Shown here piece after piece: positions 15,173-24,217 of a DNA stretch of 37,600 nt. Below the pieces are notes generated by a model. It did no database searches. It was given only the letters and a program-made list of their open reading frames with translations, and had not been told where the DNA came from. The stretch's first letter is position 1. Each line of letters opens with the position of its first letter. Where the stretch lies: positions 1 through 37,600 of the forward strand of contig JAJUFT010000020.1 of assembly GCA_029263615.1 (NCBI GenBank). Reading direction: 5' to 3'. The translations under genes and the position numbers were made by a program. Source of the DNA: Alcaligenaceae bacterium (lineage in GTDB: Bacteria; Pseudomonadota; Gammaproteobacteria; Burkholderiales; Burkholderiaceae_B).

Positions 15173-17565
15173 GAGGCGCTCTGGGCCGGCGCGGGCCGCG
15201 GTTCATCCAGCAACTGGGCATAGACGGCCAGGTGGGCCTGCACGACCTTCTTGATGTCGAAGGCCTGGACGGCCAGTCGGCGTCCGGCCTCGCCCAGACC
15301 TCGGCGCCAGGCCGGGTCTTCGGCGAGGGAGATCACGGCATCTGCCAGCGCACGTGCGTCGCGTACGGGCACCAGAATGCCGGTCACCCCGGGCTCGATG
15401 GCATCCCTGCACCCCGGCACATCGGTGGTCACCACCGCGCGGCCGCAAGCAGCCGCCTCGACCAGAGAGCGGGGCAACCCTTCCCGATACGACGGCAGAA
15501 CGGCAATATGGGCTTGCTGATAGAGCTCAGCCACATCCGCCCGTTCCCCCAGGCATTCCACCACGCCTTCCAGCTGCCAGGCACGGAATTCTGATTCGGT
15601 GATGCTGGCCGGGTTGCCCGGGTCGGGCGCGCCCACCAATACCCAGCGCAAACCGCTGGGGTGACCGGCGGCCAACCGGGCCGCCTCCACGAACTCCAGC
15701 ACGCCCTTGTCGCGCAACAGGCGCGACACCATGATGGCCACCGGCGGACCTTCCGGCTCGGGTACGGGCGCGTAGGCGGAAAGGTCGACGCCGGAGCCCC
15801 GGATCATCACGGCCTGCCCAGGCTGCACCACGCCCGCGCGCCTCAATTCTTCGCGATCGCTCTGGTTCTGGAAGATCACCCGACTGTTGCGGTGGCCCAG
15901 GGCAATGCGGTAGAGCAGGGTCGCGGCCAGACGCAGGAAGTCCGGGCCTTTTTCCTTGCGCATGAAGATGAAACCCAGGCCCGACACCGCGGCCACGTAC
16001 GCGGGGACGCCCGCCAGCCGGGCGGCAATGCCGCCGTAGAGAACGGGTTTGATCGTGACCGCGTGAACGAGGTCGGGCTTGAGCCGGCGCATCAGCCGCC
16101 AGAAGGCATACAGACTGCGCAACTCGGCCACCGGCTCACGACCGCTGCGGGTCATGGGCACCACATGATGCGTGAATCCGTGTTCACGGATGACGGCCAC
16201 GGAAGGGCCGTCCATGGTGGCGACATGCACCTCGTAGCCGGCCTCCCGAGCGCCCAGGGCGATGGGCAGACGGTGGGACAAAAAGAAGGCCGGATTGTTC
16301 ACCAGAAACAGCAGGCGCGGCGAGCTGCCCCGCCGAAGGGGCTCGACGGTGGCGCCGGCCGGCATCGGTCTGAGCGGCTGTGCGGCCTGCGGAGTGGGAA
16401 AGTCCTTCGCCAGACGCACCCAGACAGTCTGGTAGCGACTGCGCATGACTTCGAGACCGAAATGGCGTTCCACATGTTCCCGCGCCCGAACCGCCCGCGA
16501 CGCATGGTCGGCCTGGCCAATGTCGGATGACAGGGGGGACAGGGCCTGCACGATTGCGTCTGCCAGAGCGGCCGGCTGGCGCGGCGGCACCACCCAGCCG
16601 GTATTGCCCACGATGCGCGCCGCATCGCCAACATCGGTGACCACGCAGGGCACCCCCGAGGCCATGGCTTCGGCCACCACATTGGGGAAGCCTTCGGCAC
16701 GGCTGGAAAGCACATAGAGGTCGAGTGCGGGAAGAATGCGCGGGACATCGCTGCGACGGCCCAGCAGCACGACGCGGTCGGCCACACCGTGGCGGTTCAG
16801 CAAGGCAGCCAGCTCTGCGTTGCCGGGCTCCATGCCCTCGCCCACCAGCACGCATTTGAGCTTCGGAAGCTGCGTGGCCGCCCGCCCCAGCGCCGCCAGT
16901 AGCGTGTCATGGTCCTTGAGCGGGTTCCAGCGGGCGACGCTTCCGATCAACAGCTCATCGGGCTCCACTCGCCAGTCGCGGCGCGCTGCGGCGCCGGATT
17001 CGGGATCGGGGCCCCATGCAGACAGATCGTAACCGTTGGGAATGACCATCAGACGGTCTGCGTCGTAGCCCATTCCACGGTGGCGTCGCGCCGCGTCTTC
17101 GGCACAGGCAATGATGACCTGCGGCACCCAGCGCGACAGCCGGGCGCAGACCCAGGCCAGCACATGCGCGCTGCGGCTGCCATGGCGCAGGTCGGCGCCG
17201 GAATTCCGAATGCCCCAGGCCAATGCCTTCACGCCCGCCAGGCGCGCAGCCAGGCCGCCGACCAGATCGGCGTGGTACATCCAGGTCTGCACCACGTCGG
17301 GCCGCAGGCGCCGCAACAGACGCCACAACTGCCAGGCGCCCTGCATGGCCGCCAGCGGAGAGTCCTTCATGTGAAGCGCATGCACGGTGACGCCGGCCTG
17401 GCGCAGGCGATCACCGAACACGCCGTCGTCGCCCATCGAAATCACGGTATGCACGGACTCCTGGCCCGGCGCCGTCACCAGCCGGTGCAAGACGGTCTCC
17501 GCCCCTCCCTGCCCCAGGCCGGTGATGACATGAACGACATGCAGAGGGGAGCTTCCCGAGGTCAC
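15169..17565 (-). CDS. Fused tandem GT4 glycosyltransferase
   Basis: The 798-residue chain contains two complete GT-B transferases. The first (about residues 5-385) opens with HVVHVITGLGQGGAETVL and has the donor motif EGFPNVVAE (E291-E299). A proline-rich linker follows (about 386-414). The second (about 415-785) opens with RLLFLVNNPAFFLSHRLPIA and has the donor motif EGLPRSLVE (E695-E703). The second half resembles the PglA/CapM type, with HAVTIKPVLYGGIAARL. The start is GTG, 13 bases after AAGGA. The fusion probably adds two consecutive sugars to the undecaprenyl-linked glycan on the inner face of the membrane. It is the last gene of the glycan operon. I see no frame break at the linker, so it looks like a real fusion. 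Confidence 0.9.
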   Translation of the reverse strand: MTSGSSPLHVVHVITGLGQGGAETVLHRLVTAPGQESVHTVISMGDDGVFGDRLRQAGVTVHALHMKDSPLAAMQGAWQLWRLLRRLRPDVVQTWMYHADLVGGLAARLAGVKALAWGIRNSGADLRHGSRSAHVLAWVCARLSRWVPQVIIACAEDAARRHRGMGYDADRLMVIPNGYDLSAWGPDPESGAAARRDWRVEPDELLIGSVARWNPLKDHDTLLAALGRAATQLPKLKCVLVGEGMEPGNAELAALLNRHGVADRVVLLGRRSDVPRILPALDLYVLSSRAEGFPNVVAEAMASGVPCVVTDVGDAARIVGNTGWVVPPRQPAALADAIVQALSPLSSDIGQADHASRAVRAREHVERHFGLEVMRSRYQTVWVRLAKDFPTPQAAQPLRPMPAGATVEPLRRGSSPRLLFLVNNPAFFLSHRLPIALGAREAGYEVHVATMDGPSVAVIREHGFTHHVVPMTRSGREPVAELRSLYAFWRLMRRLKPDLVHAVTIKPVLYGGIAARLAGVPAYVAAVSGLGFIFMRKEKGPDFLRLAATLLYRIALGHRNSRVIFQNQSDREELRRAGVVQPGQAVMIRGSGVDLSAYAPVPEPEGPPVAIMVSRLLRDKGVLEFVEAARLAAGHPSGLRWVLVGAPDPGNPASITESEFRAWQLEGVVECLGERADVAELYQQAHIAVLPSYREGLPRSLVEAAACGRAVVTTDVPGCRDAIEPGVTGILVPVRDARALADAVISLAEDPAWRRGLGEAGRRLAVQAFDIKKVVQAHLAVYAQLLDEPRPAPAQSAS

Positions 17566-17586
17566 GATATGTCCATCCTTGTTTTT

Positions 17587-18693
17587 TCAAACCACTTGGG
17601 AGAAAAGCTGCTCCCACTGAGCAATGACCTGCTCCAGCCCGAATCGTTCCCGAACGCTGTTCGCCCCCTGCTGAGACAGCCGCAGCCGCTCATCGGGACG
17701 GCTCATGAGATCGGCGAGCGCCGCTTCAAGGGCGGCTTCATCGTGCAGCGGCACCAGACGCGCATCCTGCCCGTCACGCGTGATCTCGCGAGGCCCACTG
17801 GGACAGTCGACGCTCACGCAGGGCAGCCCCAGGGCCATGGCTTCGATCAGCGCGTTGGGAAACCCCTCGACTTCGGAGCTCAGAACGAAAAGGTCGGCGG
17901 CCAGCAATTCCGCCCAAGGGTTCGGCGTACGCCCCGGCAAGCGGACCTGTTGCGTCAGACCGGCGCTTTCCACCTGGCCCTGGAGGCGCTCGCGCAAGGG
18001 GCCATCGCCCCAGATCACGAGCTCCCAATCGGGAAAGCGCGGGGCCAGCCGCTCGAACAGGGCAATCAGCGGGCCAAAACGTTTGGAGGGCACCAGTCGC
18101 CCCATGGCGACCAGCCGGAGACGCCCGCCCGCCCCATCGCGCTGTCCCTTGCGTGGCGGAGGAAGGTCGGGCGGAAGCGGATTGGGCACTACCGCCAGCC
18201 GACGCATGGCCCGCACTTGCTGCTTCATGGCCGCCACACTCCCCTCTGCCTGCACCGTCACCATGGCGGCACGCAGATACAGATGCCGGCGCAACCATTG
18301 CAAGGCAGGCGAGGCGCTGGAGCTGACCGCGGGGTTGGTGCGTTCGCACACGATGACGGGCACCTTCATGCCCACTGTCGCCATCAGGGCCATCACGTTC
18401 ACATTGGTTAGAAAGGACACGATCACATCGGGGCGCGCTTCCTTCACCAGCTGTCGCAGGGCCCGCAGCTTCACGAGGGGCACCAGAGGGGATCGCGCGC
18501 GTGCCCCGAGGCGATCGGCCAGCCAGATCAGCCGCACGTCAGCGTGCAGGGGATAGAAGAGCTCTCCCTTGCCGGTGTAGGTCGGCACCAGCGTCACTTG
18601 ATGCCCATGTTCCACCCAGCCCCGGCTGAGGGTGGCAGCGACGCGTTCGGCCCCACCGGCATGCATGGAGCTCACCAGCAGCAGGATCTTCAT
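17587..18693 (-). CDS. GT4-family glycosyltransferase
   Basis: The 368-residue retaining GT-B enzyme begins with ILLLVSSMHAGGAERVAATL, the acceptor-side motif of this family. It has the nucleotide-sugar domain motif LVAMGRLVPSKRFGPLI and the donor EX7E motif EGFPNALIE followed by AMALGLPCVSVDCPSGPREI. No membrane segment is evident; it should act at the cytosolic face of the membrane on a lipid-linked acceptor. Its ATG overlaps the amidotransferase stop by four bases, and the fused transferase follows after 21 bases. It is close in pattern to the other single transferase of this operon (20646-21791), so the two may have arisen by duplication. Sugar specificity is unknown. Confidence 0.9.
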   Translation of the reverse strand: MKILLLVSSMHAGGAERVAATLSRGWVEHGHQVTLVPTYTGKGELFYPLHADVRLIWLADRLGARARSPLVPLVKLRALRQLVKEARPDVIVSFLTNVNVMALMATVGMKVPVIVCERTNPAVSSSASPALQWLRRHLYLRAAMVTVQAEGSVAAMKQQVRAMRRLAVVPNPLPPDLPPPRKGQRDGAGGRLRLVAMGRLVPSKRFGPLIALFERLAPRFPDWELVIWGDGPLRERLQGQVESAGLTQQVRLPGRTPNPWAELLAADLFVLSSEVEGFPNALIEAMALGLPCVSVDCPSGPREITRDGQDARLVPLHDEAALEAALADLMSRPDERLRLSQQGANSVRERFGLEQVIAQWEQLFSQVV

Positions 18694-20612
18694 GCGCCGG
18701 GACCACCCGCTTTACGGGACGGCCGTTCCTGCAACCACGCCTGCACCATCAGGATGCTCCACAAATGCTTACTCCAGTCGTGACGGCCGGCCAGATGCTC
18801 GGTCCATTTCTGTTGTACCGACTCGGCAATGAAGATGCCGTCCTGGCGCAGCCGGCCGGGTTCCAGCAGGGATTCCGCCCAATCGCGCAGGGGGCCGCGC
18901 AGCCAGGTGCCCAGCGGCACGGAGAACCCCTTCTTGGGACGTTCGATCAGTTCGGCCGGCACATGACGGTACAGGAGCTGGCGCGGCAGCCATTTCCCCT
19001 GGCCGTTGCGCACCAGATATTCCGCCGGCAAGGCACGTGCGAAATCGTGAACATGATGGTCGAGCATGGGCACCCGGGTTTCCAGACTGACGGCCATGGC
19101 CGCCCGGTCGACCTTCACCAGAATATCGTCCGGCAGATAGGTGGCCACATCCAGTCGCATCATGCTCTCGAATAGTTCCGTTTCCGGGACTTCATCGAAA
19201 ACGGTGGCCGGCAGATGCGGGTCGACCAGGACGTGCGCCGGGTCGCGCCAGTAGGTCAGGAACTCGCGGTAGAACAGACCCGCATGCGGCGCAGCCAGCA
19301 GCGTCGCCAGTTTTTCAAGATGATCGCGACGGCGCCCGGCGGGAAGCAGGCCAGCCACGCCCTTGAGCATCGCGGCCGACGGTTTGCGCAGCAGGGAGGG
19401 CAACTGCTCGCGCCGCTTCCACCATTGCGCCATGCGGAAATAACGCGAATACCCGCCGAAAAGCTCGTCACCGCCATCGCCCGACAGAGCCACCGTCACA
19501 TGCGAACGCGCCATGCGGGTGACCAGCAGGGTGGGAATCTGCGAGGAATCCGCGAACGGTTCGTCATAAATCTGCGGCAGCAGCGGCACGACGTCCAGGG
19601 CATCCCGGTCGCTCACATAATGTTCGGAATGGTCGGTGCCCAGATGCCGGGCAACCGCCGCGGCGTAGTGCGCCTCGTTGTAGCGCTTGTCTTCAAAGCC
19701 GATGGAAAACGTCTTCACCGGGCGGCTGCTCTGGCGCTGCATGAGGGCCACGATCAGCGAAGAATCGACCCCGCCCGACAGAAATGCCCCCAGCGGTACG
19801 TCGGCGATCATCTGGCGCCGAACCGCCGCACCCAGCACCACATCCAGCGCATCAACCGCCAGGGCCTCGCTGGCATACGCCCCGCCGACCGCTTCCGGCT
19901 GCTGGACATGCGTGTTGGCCGACCAGTAGGAACGCTGCACGGGCATTTCGCCCAGTCGCCGCTGGCCGGGCGTGAGCTGCATCCAGCAGCCCGGCGACAC
20001 CTTGGAGATCTGTCGGTAAATCGACCAGGGGGCCGGGATGTAGTTGTGCCGCATCAGCAGGGCGAGCGCCCGAGGGTCGGGCCGGGTATCGAGGCCCGGC
20101 AGGTGGGCGAAGGCCTTGAGCTCCGAGCCAAAGACAAAACTCTTGCCGATGAAACCCGCATACAGCGGCTTTTCACCCATCCGGTCGCGCATCAGCGTGA
20201 GCGTGCTCTCACTGCGATCCCATAGGGCAATGGCGTACATGCCGATGACGGCCCGCAGCGTGGCCTCGACGCCCCAGGCGGCAAAGCACGCCAGCAGCGT
20301 TTCGGTGTCGGAATGCCCCCGCCAGGCCGGCGAGCGCCCTTCGGCCTCCAGGGCCTCGCGCAACTCCAGGTGGTTGTAGATCTCGCCATTGAGCACCACG
20401 ATATAGCGCCCGCAGGCAGAAGCCATGGGCTGGCTTCCTGCCAGGCTGGTGTCGATCACCGCCAGACGCACATGGCCCAGCGCCAGTCCCGCCTCGGGGT
20501 CCTCCCAGAACCCGCGGGCATCCGGGCCCCGATGGGCCAGCGCCGTGCAGGCCGTCTCGACCAGCGCCCGCTTGTCCTGCAATGCCCCCCAGATTCCGAC
20601 GAGCCCACACAT
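18690..20612 (-). CDS. Asparagine synthase-like glutamine amidotransferase
   Basis: The 640-residue enzyme has an N-terminal class II glutaminase domain with the nucleophile C2 (MCGLVGIWG) and the substrate motifs AHRGPDARG and LNGEIYNHLELR. The synthase domain carries the ATP pyrophosphatase loop SGGVDSS at residues 279-285. Such AsnB-like proteins can make asparagine, but in a cluster with a UDP-HexNAc dehydrogenase they often convert a sugar carboxylate to a carboxamide. I therefore prefer uronamide formation, by inference. A strong GGAGG lies 8 bases before the ATG. It is transcribed between the two single GT4 transferases. Confidence 0.9.
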   Translation of the reverse strand: MCGLVGIWGALQDKRALVETACTALAHRGPDARGFWEDPEAGLALGHVRLAVIDTSLAGSQPMASACGRYIVVLNGEIYNHLELREALEAEGRSPAWRGHSDTETLLACFAAWGVEATLRAVIGMYAIALWDRSESTLTLMRDRMGEKPLYAGFIGKSFVFGSELKAFAHLPGLDTRPDPRALALLMRHNYIPAPWSIYRQISKVSPGCWMQLTPGQRRLGEMPVQRSYWSANTHVQQPEAVGGAYASEALAVDALDVVLGAAVRRQMIADVPLGAFLSGGVDSSLIVALMQRQSSRPVKTFSIGFEDKRYNEAHYAAAVARHLGTDHSEHYVSDRDALDVVPLLPQIYDEPFADSSQIPTLLVTRMARSHVTVALSGDGGDELFGGYSRYFRMAQWWKRREQLPSLLRKPSAAMLKGVAGLLPAGRRRDHLEKLATLLAAPHAGLFYREFLTYWRDPAHVLVDPHLPATVFDEVPETELFESMMRLDVATYLPDDILVKVDRAAMAVSLETRVPMLDHHVHDFARALPAEYLVRNGQGKWLPRQLLYRHVPAELIERPKKGFSVPLGTWLRGPLRDWAESLLEPGRLRQDGIFIAESVQQKWTEHLAGRHDWSKHLWSILMVQAWLQERPSRKAGGPGA

Positions 20613-20645
20613 GTGATTTGCCTCCGTCCGGCCGGCTGACCGGCT

Positions 20646-21791
20646 TCAACGAAACCCAAAAAGTTGATTCCACATTGCCATGATACGCGCCGGACTGAAC
20701 CGATCGCGCGCATCGATGGCACGCCGCGCGAGACGCTCCCGACGCTCCGGCCGCGCCATCAGGTCGGCCAGGTGCGCCGCCAGCGCCTCGTCATCCTCCA
20801 CCGGGGCGACCAGCACCCCGTCGATGTCGGGACGGATGATCTCGCGCGGGCCGGTGTCGCAGTCAAACGCCACCACAGGCAAGCCGCTGGCCATGGCTTC
20901 GATCAGGGTGTTGGACAGCCCTTCCACCCGCGAACTCAGCACGTAGAGGTCGGATTCCCGATACCAGTCGACCAGGTTGCCCACCCGCCCCGGCATGCTC
21001 ACCCGGTGTTCCAGCTGCGCGTCGGCGATCTGCTGCTGCAGCGCCTCGCGTTGCTCCCCTTCCCCCAGAATCACCAGATCCCAGTTGGGGAAGTAGCGCG
21101 CCAGCTGTTGGAAGGCGCGCAGGAGCACGTCAAAACCCTTGTGTTCATGCAGCCTTCCCACCGCCAGCAAGCGCTGGCGACCGTTGCGCGCCGGCGGCGG
21201 CACCACGGGCTCCCCCGTTTCCAGGGGCCAGCGCACGGCATTGGGAATGACGGTGACCTCCGTCCCCGGCACATGGGCTTCCAGCCATTCGGCGGTGCCC
21301 GCCGTCAGCGCCACCACGGAATGGGCGCGCGGATACGCCCAGCGACGCAGGGACTGCCACATGGCAGGCAGTTCCTGCGAGGGGGGATGCGTGTGTTCCG
21401 TAGCGATGACCCGGCAGGGCAGCCGTCGGGCGGCGGCGACAGCAAGTACCGAGGATGTGGTCATCATGCCCAGCACCACTTGAGGGCGCAGCTTGCGGAT
21501 CAGGGATCGCAGGCGAAGAATGCGGCGCAGATTGGTGATCGCCGCTCCCAGCTTGCCGCGGCTCTCGCCCGCCAGACCCAGCACGCGCCGGTCCACGCCC
21601 GGCGGTACCGGGTAGGCATCCGTTTCGGGTCCGCTTTGCGTTACCAGGGTCACATGGCAGCCCTGGCCGAGCCAATAGTCGCACATATCGACCGCCACCC
21701 GCTCCGCTCCGCCTCCGCCGAGGGAATGGATCACGATCATCAAATGAGCTTGTTCAACCGGGTAATTCAACTTTGCACCTGAAAACATCAT
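20646..21791 (-). CDS. GT4-family glycosyltransferase
   Basis: The 381-residue GT-B transferase has the N-terminal motif MIVIHSLGGGGAERVAVDMC, the central LLAVGRLHEHKGFDVLLRAF, and the donor EX7E motif EGLSNTLIE followed by AMASGLPVVAFDCDTGPREI. I placed the start at 21791, where ATG overlaps the flippase TGA as ATGA, implying coupling. Starting at the internal ATG at 21740 (MIVIHS) would give a product nearer the family's usual N-terminus, and either is possible. A much longer open frame upstream lies opposite and inside the flippase gene and is not used. The gene lies between the flippase and the amidotransferase. Sugar specificity is unknown. Confidence 0.88.
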   Translation of the reverse strand: MMFSGAKLNYPVEQAHLMIVIHSLGGGGAERVAVDMCDYWLGQGCHVTLVTQSGPETDAYPVPPGVDRRVLGLAGESRGKLGAAITNLRRILRLRSLIRKLRPQVVLGMMTTSSVLAVAAARRLPCRVIATEHTHPPSQELPAMWQSLRRWAYPRAHSVVALTAGTAEWLEAHVPGTEVTVIPNAVRWPLETGEPVVPPPARNGRQRLLAVGRLHEHKGFDVLLRAFQQLARYFPNWDLVILGEGEQREALQQQIADAQLEHRVSMPGRVGNLVDWYRESDLYVLSSRVEGLSNTLIEAMASGLPVVAFDCDTGPREIIRPDIDGVLVAPVEDDEALAAHLADLMARPERRERLARRAIDARDRFSPARIMAMWNQLFGFR

Positions 21792-23134
21792 GAAGTGACT
21801 GGCGTCGCGGGACGCTGCAAGGCCACTGCCATGTAGCAGGAAAAGGACAGAGCGTACATGAGGCTGGTGGCCAGCATGATGCCCTGCACGCCCATGACCG
21901 GTGCCAGCACATGATTGAGCAGCGCCTTGAGCGCGAAGTTGGCCACCGCGATACCGGCCATGATGCGATATCGATTCTGGCTGGCCAGCAACTGTACTAG
22001 CACCAGTACACCAAAATAGAAAGGCATCTGCAGCAGCCCCCAGCGCATGACATCCGCGACGCGCAGCGTGTCCTGCGCCGTGAAGGCGCCGCGTTCGAAG
22101 AGCAGACTCACCATCCAGGGCGCGAGCCACCAGCCCACCGCCGTGACCAGTGCGCCTCCCAGCCCCATGAGGACGGACCACTTGAGGGCAATCTTGCGGG
22201 CCCGTTCGGCATCGCCCCGGCGCTGGACATCGGCCAGCACGGGCAGTGCCGCGCGCCCCACCGAAGCCGCGCCCAGACCGAGCAGCAGCGAGAGCAGACG
22301 CGTGGCATAGCCCAGCGTGGCATTGGCATTGGCGCCCAGATTGGCTGCCGTGTATTGATCGATCGGCCCGACAAAGCTCATGGCGACCTGCCCGACCATC
22401 ATGACCCCGGCCGCCTTGACGAGGTCGGGCCAGTATTCCGCACTCAGCCCCAGACGCGGTGTGCCCACCCTGCCATCGGCCTTGCCGGCAAGATGCAGCA
22501 GCCAGACCGATTGGATCAGGTACCCGACCAGGGTTCCCCACAGAAGCGGGCCGACATCCGGCGCGGTGAAGGCGAGCATCACCCAAACCAGGATCACCAC
22601 CGCCGGCACACTGTCCATCAGGGTGTTGATATAGCGCTCACGCGCCCGCAGGCGCGCCGCGCTCAGGCCCGTCATGAGGGTCAGCAACGCAGCGGGTGCG
22701 AAGGCCAGTGTCAGCTGTTCGCTCATGCGGCGCGTTTCGGCGTCGAGACCGGCACCCGCCACGGTGAGCACCCAGGGCCACGCGACATACGTCGCCCCCG
22801 CCAGGATCAGGCCCACCCCAATCACCCAGCCATGCAGCTCGGCCAGAAAGCGGCGGCGCCGGTCGGGCTCATCGTCACGGGAGCGCACCAGAACCGGGAT
22901 CAGCACCACTGAGAGCGCCCCGACGATGGTGATGGGCAGCCAGTTCGCCAGTGTCATGGTGAACTGGTAGGCGTCGACCACCTCGCTCACCCCGTAGCGG
23001 TAAGCAACCGCCATTTCCTTGAGGGCACCCGCCGCCTTGCCCAAGAGCAGGAAAACGGCCACCCGGAACGCGCCGGAAAAAATGCGGCGATGGTCGGAGT
23101 GCAGCCCCGAATAGCGGGATTTCAGAAACCTCAC
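21788..23134 (-). CDS. MurJ/MviN-like lipid-linked oligosaccharide flippase
   Basis: The 448-residue integral membrane protein has about 12-14 hydrophobic segments and the MviN/MurJ family pattern, including KEMAVAYRYGVSEVVDAY, NANATLGYATRLLSLLLGLG and LFERGAFTAQDTLRVADVM. The best start is GTG at 23134, with GAGGA 13 bases upstream; longer frames run through the epimerase gene and are unlikely. The GAFTAQDT stretch matches the conserved MurJ motif. Inside a glycosyltransferase operon it is more likely the translocase of the operon's own undecaprenyl-linked glycan, in the role of Wzx, than the housekeeping lipid II flippase. This assignment is inference from context. Confidence 0.85.
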   Translation of the reverse strand: MRFLKSRYSGLHSDHRRIFSGAFRVAVFLLLGKAAGALKEMAVAYRYGVSEVVDAYQFTMTLANWLPITIVGALSVVLIPVLVRSRDDEPDRRRRFLAELHGWVIGVGLILAGATYVAWPWVLTVAGAGLDAETRRMSEQLTLAFAPAALLTLMTGLSAARLRARERYINTLMDSVPAVVILVWVMLAFTAPDVGPLLWGTLVGYLIQSVWLLHLAGKADGRVGTPRLGLSAEYWPDLVKAAGVMMVGQVAMSFVGPIDQYTAANLGANANATLGYATRLLSLLLGLGAASVGRAALPVLADVQRRGDAERARKIALKWSVLMGLGGALVTAVGWWLAPWMVSLLFERGAFTAQDTLRVADVMRWGLLQMPFYFGVLVLVQLLASQNRYRIMAGIAVANFALKALLNHVLAPVMGVQGIMLATSLMYALSFSCYMAVALQRPATPVTS

Positions 23135-23150
23135 CGGCTGCCGCCCATCC

Positions 23151-24194
23151 TCAACGCAGGAAACGCGCGTACCAGGGCATCGCTGCCTGCAGGCCTGCCC
23201 GGATGTCGAACTGGGGCGCATAGCCCAGCAGGCGCTGCGCCTTGCCGATATCAGCTTGCGAATGACGGACATCCCCGGCGCGGAAATCGCCATGACGGGG
23301 GGCACGATCGTATTCGATCCCGAGCGCACGCAGGTTCTCGGCAAGGTGGGAGAACAGCTGGTTCAGCGTGGTCCGGCCGCCGTAGGCGACGTTGTACACC
23401 TGATTGAGGCCCTCGTCTCCGGCGAGCGCCGCCAGAATGTTGGCCTGCACCACGTTGTCGATATAGCAGAAGTCTCGGCTGGTCTCGCCATCGCCATTGA
23501 TGACCACTTCCTCGTCGCGCATCATGGCCGCAATCCAGCGCGGTATGACGGCGGCGTAGGCGCCATTCGGATCCTGACGGCGTCCGAACACGTTGAAGTA
23601 GCGCAGGCCCACTGTGGGCGTGCCATACGCCCGGCCGAACACCTCGGCATACAGCTCATTCACGAACTTGGTGACGGCATAGGGCGAGAGCGGCCGGCCG
23701 ATGCGGTCCTCGACCTTGGGCAGACCCGGGTGGTCGCCATAAGTGGAGCTGGACGCCGCATAAACGAAGGAGCGCACGCCCGCATCACGGGCGGCCACCA
23801 GCATCCTGAGGAAGCCGCCGATGTTCACTTCGTCTGTGGTCACGGGGTCGGCCAGCGACCGCGGCACGGAGCCCAGGGCCGCCTGGTGCAGTACGTGGTC
23901 CACGCCCTCGGCGGCCCCCCGGCAGACATCCTGATTGCGGATATCGCCCTCGATGAAACGGAATCGGGCCCAGGCATCCGGGCCCACATTCGCGGCCACC
24001 TCATCCAGATTGTGTTGATGGCCGGTGGCGAAGTTGTCCAGCCCGACCACCTCCTGGCCCGCCGCCAGCAGCGCCTCCAGGAGGTTGGAGCCAATGAAAC
24101 CGGCACACCCGGTCACCAGCCAGCGACGCGGTTGCGCCTGCAGACGGGCCATCGCTTCCTCGAAGGCGGTTGCGGGGTTCGGGCTTGTTGTCAT
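23151..24194 (-). CDS. wbpP: UDP-GlcNAc/GlcNAcA C4-epimerase (WbpP/TviC type)
   Basis: The roughly 347-residue short-chain dehydrogenase-type epimerase matches the WbpP pattern from my knowledge of the family. The NAD fold is [16 protein letters not shown], followed by [15 protein letters not shown] and [15 protein letters not shown]. The catalytic Ser-Tyr-Lys set is in [13 protein letters not shown] and [25 protein letters not shown] and [15 protein letters not shown] follow. It interconverts UDP-GlcNAc and UDP-GalNAc, or the corresponding uronic acids, in the cytosol. I give the ATG at 24194; a TTG at 24200 has better spacing (6 bases) to AAGGA and would add two residues. It lies 24 bases after the dehydrogenase. 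Confidence 0.92.
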   Translation of the reverse strand: MTTSPNPATAFEEAMARLQAQPRRWLVTGCAGFIGSNLLEALLAAGQEVVGLDNFATGHQHNLDEVAANVGPDAWARFRFIEGDIRNQDVCRGAAEGVDHVLHQAALGSVPRSLADPVTTDEVNIGGFLRMLVAARDAGVRSFVYAASSSTYGDHPGLPKVEDRIGRPLSPYAVTKFVNELYAEVFGRAYGTPTVGLRYFNVFGRRQDPNGAYAAVIPRWIAAMMRDEEVVINGDGETSRDFCYIDNVVQANILAALAGDEGLNQVYNVAYGGRTTLNQLFSHLAENLRALGIEYDRAPRHGDFRAGDVRHSQADIGKAQRLLGYAPQFDIRAGLQAAMPWYARFLR

Positions 24195-24217
24195 GTTCAA
24201 ACGGGTTCCTTGATGAC

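Noticed and set aside
21792-22586. N-terminal extension of the GT4 gene that starts at 21791
   Set aside because: The extension lies out of frame inside the flippase gene; the ATGA overlap marks the true start.
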